Of a DNA stretch of 64,000 nt, positions 24,509 through 36,284 are shown piece by piece; the stretch's first letter is position 1, and each line of letters starts with the position of its first letter. The notes below the pieces were generated by a model. It was not told where the DNA came from, did not search any database, and saw nothing but the letters and a program-made list of their open reading frames with translations. The stretch covers positions 1,178,001 to 1,242,000 of the forward strand of contig JABSSW010000001.1 of the NCBI GenBank assembly GCA_018902385.1. Direction: 5' to 3'. Made by a program: the position numbers and the translations under genes. Origin of the DNA: Physcia stellaris. Its lineage: Eukaryota > Ascomycota > Lecanoromycetes > Caliciales > Physciaceae.

Positions 24509-25240
24509 TTGGCAGAAAAGAAAGATTACTGCTTGCATCAAAATTCATTAACGACAGCCTCAAGCCGCACGCCAGTAACTTTCCCTTATCCCGGAAGAGC
24601 AGAGCCGATCTGGGCAAGAATGCAACGCTCTACCGAGCCTGATAGCTACCTTCAAGATACCCGACTTTGGGAGGAGTGGACTACGGAGAGACCCCAGATA
24701 AAGACTCGATTCGACCTTCAAGATACGCGGATATTGGGGGAGAGGACCACCGAAAGGCCTAAGAGAGAATCCGTCACCGAAACTAAACGATACTCGCTCT
24801 CGGATTCCCTAAAGATGGTAAATGGCGCTGACTCAGACGAGGCCTCCCTTCGAAAGTAAATTGATGCATCCTTACATGTCTTCATAACCATCATTACTGA
24901 TCGAGGACATAGGAACCGGACGAAGCTTTTGATCCCTTTTCCCTTCACAGATTCCCAGGAGCACCAGTCTGTAGTCAACAGCATAATCACTATAGCCTTC
25001 GTTCACGTCTTCCCGGAGAACCAATATACTTTAGACGATGCAGCCTTGAAGATAGCAACCAAGCTCCAGTCGCAAACGGCGTTCCCAGATATTACCGGAA
25101 AGGGAACATATACGGCTCAATGGGTTGAGGAACGCTATCGCCAGCTTACGGCAAGTCAGAACGAGGATTATGTGAAGTGGTGTAGCAAGGCATCGGACGA
25201 TAAAGAGCTTTCGGATTTTCGGGCTCGCATGAATCTTTAG
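24509..25240 (+). CDS. Family A small helical protein, member 5, with enlarged first exon
   Basis: Two exons, 24509-24855 and 24913-25240, join in phase 2 to 224 aa; the 57-nt intron has a GTAAAT donor and a CTGAT-type branch site. Exon 1 encodes 115 residues, against 9-24 in the other members. It is hydrophilic and holds an imperfect internal duplication: LQDTR followed about 13 residues later by TTERP, occurring twice between residues about 48 and 92. Exon 2 has helix 1 QSVVNSIITIAFVHVF, helix 2 DAALKIATKLQSQ (the usual Trp replaced) and helix 3 TAQWVEERYRQLTAS. It is the most diverged member and links to the family by intron phase and helix order. The function is unknown. Confidence 0.6.
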
Positions 25241-27954
25241 AATTATGTTGGAAGTGAGTGGGGTGGTAGAGAATAATTGGTCAAGAAGTCGCTGGCTTCT
25301 CAATAGACATACGTTGGAATTGTCTTTGTACTCCTTCCTGTAAGCGGTATTTTAGCTGTTTCGTAAAAGGCTTCGATCAAGAGATACACGGACTTGCCGC
25401 CTTTCTGCTATCTTCATGCGATACTGGTGGGCTTTTTTTCATCAGTCTCCATGTCATCATGCTACAAGCTCTGTGGCGTTGTAGTTTGTGGTAGGCCTGC
25501 GAATATCTGGATTGCTGTCATCTAGCTGCAGCTCAGTTGCCTATCAGTATACCCTGAAGTTACTCGCCAATGCAACGCAACATCAGGCTGCTTCCAGGCG
25601 ACTAGGAGCAGCACTTGAGAGTAGACTCGGCGCCAACACTGTGGCCGTGCCTATCCCAATCAAAAGTATGCTTCACGAAAGCGACGGCAAATTCGAAAAC
25701 GAGACAGCTCGTGCATGTCGCACAGCTTGCGCCACCCACGTAGCTAGCAAGGCTCTATCAGTCATTTGGAACCTATTATTTCGTCGGACACTTCCAGGTC
25801 TGCGACCTGACGGGAGAGTCAGCTCCAGATGATTTGCGTAAGCATGACACATAGCAGGCCAGTCTCTCGGTCTCAGACAGGCTGGGTTTTCGAAGATTTC
25901 CGGACCCCGTCGCCTTCCAAATCTTAACTCTGCAAAAAGACGAATCCACAATTTCCGATTGGTTTTTTTTTTCTTTTTTCGATAATTCCAAGATGGATCT
26001 CCAAGCTTCGCAGAGTCTGATCTACTTCATGGCAGAATCAAACAGTTATATAGAATCCAACCATAGTGTCACGTCGCTACGAAACAAAAACTTACCATGG
26101 GATAAATCCATAACGATAGTAAATTTGTCTCGGTCTTTCGGATATCAATAATCCCAAAGCCTGCCGCCTTCCGACATCTCGAACATGAGCGAGTCATCAG
26201 AATCATCGTGACATACTATCACTGTGTCCTAAAACCAGGCGTTGGCTCGAGCGACACCACATACTCGAAGATCGCATCAGCGCTCTCGACCCATATTCGA
26301 GAAAACGCAGGGATCAAAGGCTTCAAACCCACACCTGGATTCGTAGGCGAAGGTCCTCAAATGCCGATTAAGATCAGCTCAAAACATATGTAGCGCTGAC
26401 GCGAATAAACGAGGACGACATCTAAGTTTAGTCATCAGAGCCCGACAAATCATAATCAATGATTAGGCTGAGGGTCCACGGATGGGGTGACTCTCCGTCA
26501 TTTTTAAGGTACCTGGACCTTCGCTAAGAAATTTTCAAACATACATTCCTGGGCACTCTAGCAACACAAAGACACAAGTCATTGGCTTTTTCCATGGTCT
26601 CAGTAGTAAGAGACGTCTCCCATGTTCTCTGAGAGGGATGATCGATGCGAGGGAAATTGCAGAAGTCAATCGGGACTAGGTTGACCAATAAGAATGCTTT
26701 CACCTGTCAATGAGGCAATTAACTGGCGTTAATTGCGTGGTACTCGACAGCGAGCCAGCGAGACAGCCGATCAGCAATAGTGACTCATGGATTTTGAGAC
26801 CACTCAACCCGCTGATGTCAGTGATCAGACTCTACTGGCTGACAAGTGTCGAACGAGATAAGCCTAGCGTCTCAGGGCTTTTACTGTGAGACAGTCTACA
26901 CAGGATCAACCCGAAGATGTTGTGTCAATGGTAGCCAAGTAGATCCCAGACTGCTCCTAAGACATGTGCAAGCGCCGATGCCCAGCAACATGTAGCACAA
27001 AAACAGTCCAGTGACACATTACTTTGCATTGTCCCCCAATGTCCGAGCACGAGCGTATCACCCCATCGCCGATCTGCAGGAAGGAAGTCATGATCACCTG
27101 GCCAGGCAACCTTTGGAATGATTGAACGATGCAATACTACCCACCAGTGGTTCTTTTCCGTTGTGAGAATACTTGCGTTTGATTTTGGCGACGGCTTGCC
27201 GAAAGCAATCCGAACATAGGCTCCGTACCGAAGTGGAAGACACCATTGTATACTGTGCATACTTTTATTAATTCTACTGCGAATGTCAAATTTTACGGTA
27301 ACGCCGTCACGATTTTCCATCATGCCCTGGTAAGAACGGCTGTAATGTGGAATGCCCAATCTCGTTACTCGCTCGCAGACCTGGTACTAGAATTGGCCCA
27401 GATCGATCACTCGAGTGGCAGCCGTCGAATTCTGATAGCCTTAGATGAGATCAGCAGAGTTTCTACCATGATCTAGCACCACAGCCCCGCTAGACAAATG
27501 GTAAAGAGTTTGATAGCTTCGTAGCTATGCCCGGCTGGAATGCACACCGTGCTCCTCAGCTGAAAACCTGTATGGTAGCCAGTGTATGGGATGTGAGAAT
27601 TTGCGCCCCGCCTGCGTACAGACCCTCTAAGGTATACCAATAAATGTCAAGTTTGGTGGTGAGCTACTAGCGCCGAATGCCTGACGCCAGGGCGAAGCAT
27701 TGGTCGTCTGTGCTTGGTCAGTCATGGAGATGTAGTGTACCAGTCGGCAGTCGCGCGCTTTGTGCAAGTTTGGAGTTGACAACGCGGCTGTGTTTTGTTC
27801 GCTCTCGCTTTCCGAATTACCCTTTCAGATCAGTCCCTCTACTTGCGCAGCGTCAAGGCCCCGACAATTATAGACACACGTACCAAGGCCATATATATAT
27901 TATGGATCAGTTACCTGCAGTTGAGCAGCATCTAGAAAGACGAAGCAAAACGCC
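25241..27954. other. Gene-poor stretch
   Basis: No firm gene in 2.7 kb. A 61-codon plus frame at 26208-26393 has a segment (TTYSKIASALSTHI) a little like helix 2 of family A, preceded by MSESSESS in phase 2, but the implied intron would be only about 32 nt. A 144-codon minus frame at 26925-27359 and a pair of antisense frames at 25488-25951 lack recognisable domains. The last 50 bases before the MADS gene include a TATA-like run (catatatatatta). Confidence 0.4.
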
Positions 27955-28923
27955 ATGCCAAGAAAAATTGTCAAGAGAACTCCAAAGTGCTTGCAGAAAA
28001 TCGCGCAGGAGAAATTTCAGGGTAGGTTGACGTGTCTAATGAAAAAGGCCCACGAGATTGGTGTTCTGTGCGAGTCAGACGTCTATGTTGTCTTGTATCG
28101 ACACGGTCGCTACCATACCTACAAGTCCAAAGACAGTCCAAATTGGCCGCCTACAGATCAGCAGATGGTATGCTTTGGTGCCGCCTTTTACTTGAGATGC
28201 TAATAGCCACAGAGCAAGAATAGCACAAACAACGATGACCGCACTCCTCAGAGCTATCAAAAGTTACCTTCAAGCATCGAATCGCAAGCGGATAATCAGT
28301 CAAGAGAGGCGGCGTTGCCAGATGGACTCCTAATTTCGGCCACGGAACCTTTCAACAGCGGCGACCAACTTTTCAATGATCAGCTGAGCTCTACCGATGC
28401 CCTCCACCAGTCCTATGACCCTTTATGGATGGATACCTCATGCACGCCGAAAGCACCGCTCCTTGAAGACCTCTTTTCTTTTCTCCAGCCAACGCCACAA
28501 AATAAGTTGATGAGCCAAGACTTCTGGGCCGAGATAGACTTGTTCGGGCATGAAGACAAGCAGAGTGCTGGAATCAACGAGCTATCCTTCCAGGACAGGC
28601 CTAATGGCCCACCTTTGGGGGGAGAAAGCTCGACCACGAGCGGGCTGCCTGTATCTGGAGTTGAGACAAATACAGATGGAGATAGAGACGGTTGTCGGGG
28701 TCGTCATAGGCATGATATACCGCAGAACGCCAATCAAAGGCACGACGATCACACTGAGTTGAAGAGCCTCTGGCCACAAAGCGTCCCCGGTCGCCAGGAC
28801 AGCCTTTTGGACACCGAAGACTCCAAACACTTTACATTGGACCCTGATCCAATCGACGAAGAACTACCTAGTCTTGCAAATATTTTTGGAGATAGTCCGC
28901 GGTCGAGAAGATCACCGATATAA
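27955..28923 (+). CDS. MADS-box (SRF-type) domain protein
   Basis: Two exons, 27955-28167 and 28213-28923, joined in phase 0 by a 45-nt intron with a CTAAT branch site, give 307 aa. Residues 1-66 form a short MADS-type region: a basic start (MPRKIVKRTPKCLQKIAQ), then GRLTCLMKKAHEIGVLCESD, then the strands VYVVLYRHGRYHTYKS and the trailing NWPP that is common in lineage-expanded fungal MADS-like proteins. After the intron comes about 235 residues of low-complexity, acidic, Ser/Asp/Gln-rich sequence without a domain, which could act as an activation region. The upstream ATG at 27902 is out of frame. It is probably a DNA-binding regulator; it differs from the core fungal Mcm1 and Rlm1 types. Confidence 0.75.
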
Positions 28924-30420
28924 GTCGGCCCACCGGGACATGCATTGGCAAGGTCAATAGCCGCTCTTTGATGTATATTGTGCCAGCCGATCATCTGCTT
29001 CTCCGACATGGGCTGCCTTTCAGGGTGCGAAAGTCTTTGGTGGCCAGCAACGACAGCTGGACGGGAACTGATTTTGTTTTTATTGTTTTGTTGCAAAGTG
29101 TCTCTGTAGATGAGGCCTGACCTCCGCTATGAAACTTCTTTCTCATGAACTGTAATCTGGTCAACTCAATGGTCTGCGAATCAACATCTTGTGGAGAACA
29201 TAAGCCGAGTTGGTGGAAAAGTAATTCGATCCTAGCCTTGAAGGCCCGAGGTCCTCGTCACAGATCAGTCGTATCGCTTCTAAACAAACCGGAAGTTACA
29301 GCGCTATACATTTCGGATACGAGCTATCGAGTCTAAGATATGTATAACTCTGAGTAGTGATCTTGCTGTCACTCCACGGCTAATCGAGGGTCTCGATATT
29401 ATTGGAGATGCTGATTGAATTGTATGCTTCTTCAAAGATTGTAGGTCTCTCGCTGCTGTAGAATAGCCCACTACGACTATTGCACCCAAGCTATTACATC
29501 TCTATGGCGCGTAGAGCAAAAATTCGTTAGTTGGTTCATCGTTGTCTTCTCTTCAGATCACCGTTATTCGTGTTTCATTGGGACAGAACACATATTTTTA
29601 GGGTCCTTTCCCCTGAAAGCCGAGGCTAACTGTAACGGGCGCTAGTATGTAATCTTAAAACGCCACAATGCAGGGTCCTTGAACTCTAATTCCACAGCCG
29701 TTTCGAGGTAGCCTCCAGGTAGAGAGTAGGTACGATAGAACTTCGCCCCTGCTCCATACCTAAGGAAATGTAGAACGCAGGTGGTGATCCTTAAGGTAGC
29801 CATGCTCCGGGTCCTGCTCCTCCTCCTTCATGGGCTTGTCTGGGAGGCCTATCGATAGGTCTGCTACCCTAAATATTATGGCTGCTATCATGCTGTTGGC
29901 CTCTATATACGTCTCAACGCAGGTCGCGCTTTCTCCATCGGGTCCCACGTTTTGTTCTTCTATGATTGAAAGTCTAATCCCAGCGACCTCACATCGTTTT
30001 AGAAGCTGTCTTGTACGAATCGGCCGATATCGTCCCCATGCGTGGGCCCGTGCGGATTACTAGAGCTAAGGTCAACATCGGTTAAAGGGCAGAGATTCCT
30101 TACCTTAACCTGCAACGCGCATTTTCCCTCATTTGTGCGAATGCCTTCTGAGAAGATCTACGAAGTCTACATCTTGTTGTAAAGGCGATCTGCTGATTGG
30201 GCGGTCTCTTCCAAGCCTACCGATCGGCGGTTATGGCTTGATTTTCAACTTGTCTTGGATTACGGACTTTGAAAGAAAATTATATCACTGGATGGTAACA
30301 ATTTTTTTGCACTTCAAATGGGCCACAAGCTTCCTCATATCAAGACGAGTTCATGATATTAGCCGGATCTCATCTACTCTCACCCAGCACTAATGAGTTA
30401 TAGAATTAATGATATGTGCT
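28924..30420. other. Gene-free stretch
   Basis: No supported gene; only short antisense-overlapping frames (for example 29760-29948 against 29830-30063). Confidence 0.45.
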
Positions 30421-30999
30421 TCAACCTTGTCGGGGTCTCTTCCTGAATGTGTCAGGCTGGGGATTTACAACAGCATTTGTGGCGCTCCCACCAAAGCCCG
30501 TCCAGTCTCTTGCAGTCGGTATCACGGACAAATGCGGCCGTAAATTACTGGCCTCCAGCAGCTGGCCACGTAGGTATGAGATCTCCTGGGAAAGACCTTC
30601 GATCTCCATGTTCTGCTCCTGCAAACGGGTCTGGCGCTCCTCAACCGTCGACCTTAATCTCGCCAGCTCTCTCCTGAGGTCAGTGATAATGATTTTCCTA
30701 TCTGCGTTCTCTCTATTGATTTACAGCCAAATGGCTTTGGGGGTCGACCCGCCTCCCAAACTCGACAGCAACTCTCCAAAGTTGTTTTCACGTTGCTCGA
30801 GAGAACGGAACAGCCATATCTGATACTGCTTATCTGCCGCAGTTGACAGTTGATCCGCTTGTCCAGCAATCCACCTCTTTTCGAGCTCAAGCCTTTCAAC
30901 CTCTTTCGCGTTGAGTTGGGTCCTCAAATCCTTGATTTCTGCCTCGTAATGACGGAAAATCTGTTGATACCGATGCACAGTTTCTAGGGTGAGGCTCAT
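30421..30999 (-). CDS. Small coiled-coil protein
   Basis: Two exons, 30999-30725 and 30673-30421, joined in phase 2 by a 51-nt intron (GTAAAT donor, CTGAC branch site, CAG acceptor), give 175 aa. The sequence is mostly long charged helix with heptad-like spacing, such as HYEAEIKDLRTQLNAKEVER and, after the intron, RELARLRSTVEERQTRLQEQ. It ends in a Pro/Arg-rich, probably unstructured tail (NPQPDTFRKRPRQG). No DNA-binding or membrane segment is visible. Likely a dimeric coiled-coil protein; the partner and role are unknown. The splice is supported because both exons carry the same coiled-coil character in one frame. Confidence 0.6.
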
Positions 31000-33274
31000 A
31001 GGTAGTGTCGCTAGTGTTGCCTATCACTCATCAGCTGGAGAGAATAGGATAAAGCCGGATTCTCAATACTATAGGCAGTTTGCAGTTGGGGTTGGTTAAT
31101 TTCGCTGCCACCTGTCTGCTTGACGTAGCCATTTCCATGCGCTGACTGGTCATGACGATGGATTTAAGACCACCAAACGAATAGAGATTTGCGCCGCCAG
31201 TTTACCCCAGTATTCCGTTTGTTCATAGGTCATGATGACTTGGGCCCTTATAAATAGCAGAACAATATTGAGGGATACTAAGCTACTAAACAATTTGAAT
31301 TATTCGAAGCATATCAGATGATCACGTAGGGGATTCTTGGTGCGACCTGCAAGCAGGTGTGTTACCCTGCAAGCCACAGCTTCAAAGTCGTCATATTGTG
31401 CTACCCCGTAAGTTTGAAGTTCACCTCTGTATACGACGGGCACCAAGGATATCTGGGATCGTTCCATGAGATTTGACTGCTTTTTGCAACGGTCATCGAA
31501 ATATTACGAGAAGAATTATTGGAGCAATTTCAATAATTTTAGTGTACAATGACTCCTCCACTGGAGGCTGTCTTCACTGACCAAAAGCTGACATCAAGTG
31601 ACAATTTACAAAATCGTCTTCTCTGCAGGGTTAAGGAGCCCTCACCCATTCGTAGACCCAGCTACTGCTCTGGGTCAATAAGGAGTGCTATTTTATGTCA
31701 TCCTTTAGACGTCGTATAACTTCCGAGAAATACTGGCTAAATCGATGAGGTAGTCGAGTCGTCCTCTTTCTTCAGTTCATGGCATTTCTAAAAATCAACC
31801 TCGCAGATGAATGGGATAGATTACTTTCAGAGCGCAAAAATTTCTTGTACGGATGCAATAAATTTGCCCCCTCCATTATTGAATCACCACCGGGCGGGCA
31901 TCAGGGCGAAGGTATCTTCATTCATACCAGAGGCCCACCACAGCCACCAGGGTCCGGCCAATTCATGTGATTTACGGGAAGCAAAGGAGGATGATTGATA
32001 GGTAGCATAGTCTTGATCCGAGGGCATTCAACATGCTCGTCGAACGAGGAGAATAACCACTCTAGCACGAAATAGTTGTTTCCTTCCCTACTTATGTCAA
32101 AGACCCTGCAGATTTCTCATCTAATTACGAGGCTCATCTCTGTAGAGACAAGGAAATGTATCTCGCCAGCAGTCCCGTTTGTTGATATCAACTTTACTGT
32201 CAATGTAGGTCCAATAAACCTCTTCATACGGCAACTTTTCGAAAACTATATTGACTGAATCTCACAGGGCTGAAGAAGGGCCGACATACAACCAAGCATG
32301 AACACAGGAGTTGTAGCACTCGTGAGACCTTTTGCTAATTTTCTAAGCCAATAATCTTCGTAGGAATGAAAAGGAAAAAAGCTCTCCAGCGGGCCGGTTG
32401 AGCGTGACCTCGAGCGGTTGCCATGACAGACTGTCGCCAAGTCGATCTTTTTCCGCTGAGCTGAAATCTCTCACCCCTGTCTAAAGCTTATCAGTTGTCA
32501 AGTTGTCGAACCGGCTTGTCACAGCTTTAGCATAGAATATGAGCCAATGATTGCCACTATTTATACTTTTACTTGAGGAAGACCTGTAACGTCTGACATC
32601 AGGAGTCACACAGACTTTTCGTACACTCACACAACTCCCATCCAATTCTGTTGATACTCGGCAAATCCCCTCGCTCTTGGCAATTGGGGTTGTTGCACAA
32701 TTCAGGCTTACTTGATAGCCGGTGGCCTGCCATGAAGGAATCGAATGGTGGATGCTTTCCCATGCGCTTTCAGCGACGAGATAATCATTACTTTACGATG
32801 TTACCTGGTATCTCGGAGATACATTTCATTTTATAAGTCTTTGCCTTTAAGATGTCAATCAATCGTAAATGTAAGCATGGCATCAGAATAGGAGCAACGT
32901 GTGCAACGCGGACAGGTCGACGGGGAACATCTAAAGCAGAAGATTGTAAGCTCGATGTTTAGCGTGTAGTACAGCCGACCAGAAGCAGCGGTAAGTCTGT
33001 CCTGGATGAAGGGTCCCTATTGAGGCAACGTACACCCTAGCAAGCGGGTGTGATCTTGCAGGAGCCAGGGCCAGCGTCCGTCGTCAGAAGGTAAAGCATT
33101 GCGTCAACCATGTTACAATACAAGGATCTCCTCGGTCTATACGAGAAATCCCGACGTATGTCAGGTGGTGGAATCTTGTCCTTGTTGCTATGCAGTAGAC
33201 ACTAAAATCAAAGATAAGAAGGCGTGTTCTGCATTTGTGCAGATAGCAGTATTTCTCTTTACTTGTTGTCTAAA
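31000..33274. other. AT-rich gene-poor stretch
   Basis: No firm gene. A 63-codon frame at 31779-31970 (starting MAFLKINLADEWDRLLSE) ends in RGPPQPPGSGQFM, which resembles the C-terminus of the gene at 33.3 kb (RGGPPVPPPSSQMM) and may be a relic of a related gene. The remainder shows only short frames. Confidence 0.4.
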
Positions 33275-34043
33275 ATGTCTCATTTTAAGACATTCCGGAG
33301 GGTATGGATCCAGATCTCGCCGGACTACTTTGCAGGATCATATCCAGCGTTTGCACTACTGCCACCGAAGGAGTACTGCACTGATCCATTGAAACATATC
33401 CTGGTATCGCAAGGGGAGTGGCGTAGTATCAAGATGGATGACACAGATGTGCAAAATGAGCTTATCAGTAAAATTAAGCAATCCAATGGTACGACCGACC
33501 CGACATTTTTGCAAAAAGTACAGGTAAGACGTGCTCTAATTCTTGTGTTATCAGAACTTACATTTGCACGATTTTTAGTTCTTGATGCTCGGAGCTATAA
33601 CCGTTTATAATTCTGAAATGGCCTTTAAGGCTAGTTCTAGTCATGAGCCTGCTGCTTTATGGCTTAGATACGAGGGGCCGGCAAGTGCACAGACCACTGC
33701 GGTCAACGACAAATTTCGAACGCAGTGCAAATCTTCAGACGAAACTTCTCACCTTGCAGATACCCTAGATGAAGAGGTCTGCGAACTCCTCCAGTATTTT
33801 GTGTTCAAGAGAATGCACTCGGTGAAACCTATATTTGCTTTAGGCCCTACTCCAAGTCAGACAATCGTCTCTGAGAGAGAGATTGAGAGACTAATCATGT
33901 ATACAGACGAAGTGTTGTACGAGGACGGCGGCGCTTCGAAGCTGGCCAAGCTGGACGGTCACTTCCACGATCAGAGAGACAAATCGATATGGGAGCTTCG
34001 TGGAGGTCCACCAGTACCACCGCCATCCTCTCAAATGATGTGA
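33275..34043 (+). CDS. Unknown protein, two exons
   Basis: Exon 1 runs from the ATG at 33275 (MSHFKTFRRVWIQISPDY) to a GTAAGA donor near 33522; exon 2 resumes near 33580 after a TTTTTAG acceptor (FLMLGAITVYNSEMAF) and ends at 34043, in phase 0. The product is about 236 aa, with mixed helical content, an acidic helical segment (LDEEVCELLQYFVFKRM) and a proline-rich end (GGPPVPPPSSQMM). I recognise no domain, signal peptide or membrane span. Composition and splice signals favour a real gene over chance frames. An in-frame ATG at 33224 would add 17 residues. Confidence 0.5.
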
Positions 34044-36284
34044 TTGGTCGAGACTTTGAAATTGGAGCGGACAGTATCTGTGCTTTTTTAGGGCATTCAA
34101 CATGCCTTTTCTGTTTTTGGAAGTATTCAGCGGCAATCTATAGTAGTCCGTCGTTACCTATCAGTCACTATTAGTTCCAATACACTATTACTGCCCTGCT
34201 CAGCATACCATCGCCTCCAAACCGTATAACAATGATTCTGCGGTGCAATACACATAGGATCTACGTTAGTGATGAAAAGCTCTTGCGTCATACTTGAGCA
34301 CTTGGCCTGAGGACAGCAATAATTCAATATTAACGTAAGATTTACCGTCACTCTTTGACGGTTGACTGGCAATCATGGTCTGTCCGTTGTTCGCGAAGAA
34401 CCTCTGCATGCTAAGGCTTCAACTTACGCCCGCTACTGGCTATTCACTACGATAAGCGTCTAATATTTTTTATCAAAGAGGCTTTTCAAGGGCCTATCTT
34501 GCTGAAAACAACCCAAGACCCAGTCGCTCCAAGCCAGCTTATCTCCCACTATTGTACAGCAGTAGTTTCCATGAGTGATGACTAGTTAGCGCTGCTATAC
34601 CACGTCAAGAAACGGCTGTCGGGCCCCTCGGCTACGACTACTGGCTCTGGGTCAATCCTCGTCCGAGCAAGATATGAAGGTATCACAATGCAAAGCCCAT
34701 GATGTCTAGATTTGCCATTTGTGCTACTCTGGGCTCTAGTAGCCTCCCAAGATTCTGGCTGTGTCCCATGGAGCTTGTCGGCTTATTGAAGAGAGGTAAC
34801 GTGAAAATGCCTCATAGCATCGTATCGTAGCATCGCCAAGTCCGCCCTGAAACGTTCGGCGCATAAGCTAAAACCAGGATTACTTGGTGAGGCACGCCAT
34901 ATTGCAGGTAATACAATCAAAATTACAATCTGATTAAAACCCTCGTGCGATCATTGACTGTATTACAAGGCTCAGAAAGTACTGCCAGCGATATCTTGTA
35001 GCTCTTGTGACCTGTATGATGACTTGATTGGCCACCGAAACCCAGTGGCGATACTGACAAGCCTACCGACAGCCGCCAGGTTGTACTAATTAACCATTTT
35101 ATTGACCAATTTGTTGCAGGGTATCAACTCGCAATCAAGGATACTTCTGACAAGGTAATAGCCAGATTGAGGCAGCATCCATCAAACAGACTTCGACTGT
35201 GGGCTGGTGATTGATGGTGGTTTACTTTAGGTGAGGACAAGTCCCCTGAGTCCGAGCAATTCACGTGATACTCCAGAACTTTTATGAGGTATGTGACACG
35301 AATACCGGGCGCAGCTTCGGGTGATAGCCGGCTGACCAGTCATACACTGGTGGAGACTGGCAGTTCGTATTTTGCGCCTAGAGGCTCTTGGCCGCGGAGG
35401 GCTCTAGGGGCGATTCTTAGTGCTGACCTAGCTAGACCTCAGCTAAGTGTCACCTAGAATTAAAGTGGCACAGCGGGTATCTCTTGGCTTCTTCGTCCGG
35501 CAGCACCCCGGGAATGCATCAAAAGTTCGCTTATACAACAGGTAGATATAACCGGCACCTTGGTGCAATTCCAGAATGCTATCAAACGGATCAGCAAAGG
35601 GAGACTTGCAAGTGCCCGCGATATCGGGGTTCAAGCCGTCGGCAACTGTAGGCTGATTTTTGGTCGCGAGCACTTCGGTTTCCCAGTCGCTGGACATCCT
35701 ACAAATCTTCTGGCTTTGCAGACAGCCGGTCATCTCGCAAAACTATCTGCCAGGTCACTCGCCCAAGTACAAGGTCATACAGACCAACAATAACTATGTA
35801 AAAGCCTATCAGTATCAATACACTTAGTGTTCTTGTTCTAATAGAAGGTCATTCATGGCAAGAGTCGATAGCACAATACAGGATGTCTTTGAATTAGGAT
35901 TGATCCAGCTAGGTGGTATTACCACCAAGGCTGTATTTTAGCTATGTACCTCATTCATCGCTTGATATATCAATTAGCGTCCAGACTTTGGTCGGCTGTC
36001 AGTGTGAGACTAATCGGAAGCATGAGCATTCATGCATCAATGAATATTGAGACTTTAGACCTGATGAAGAGACAGTCTTTATTTCCACAGCCACCATGAC
36101 AAGCCATATCGCAAATTATCCAGTCTTGTGGATAGCTTTGCAAGTGTGCACATTAGAATGTACGTGGTACTCATCGACGATGAACGATCAAGACGCTCAC
36201 TACCTGATCCAAAGATGACGGTCTATCGATATCTGTAATAAGCAAGTGGACAAGTCCACTTTCCATTGGCGCCCAATCCAGTTC
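34044..36284. other. AT-rich gene-free stretch
   Basis: Only two frames near 100 codons (35443-35733 minus, 35560-35793 plus), which are antisense to each other. I see no gene, RNA gene or repeat here. Confidence 0.45.

Noticed and set aside
26208-26393. Possible sixth member of family A
   Set aside because: Helix 2 similarity is weak, the third helix is absent and the implied intron would be about 32 nt.
26925-27359. 144-codon minus-strand frame
   Set aside because: No recognisable domain, no splice partners, and a composition like that of the surrounding non-coding DNA.
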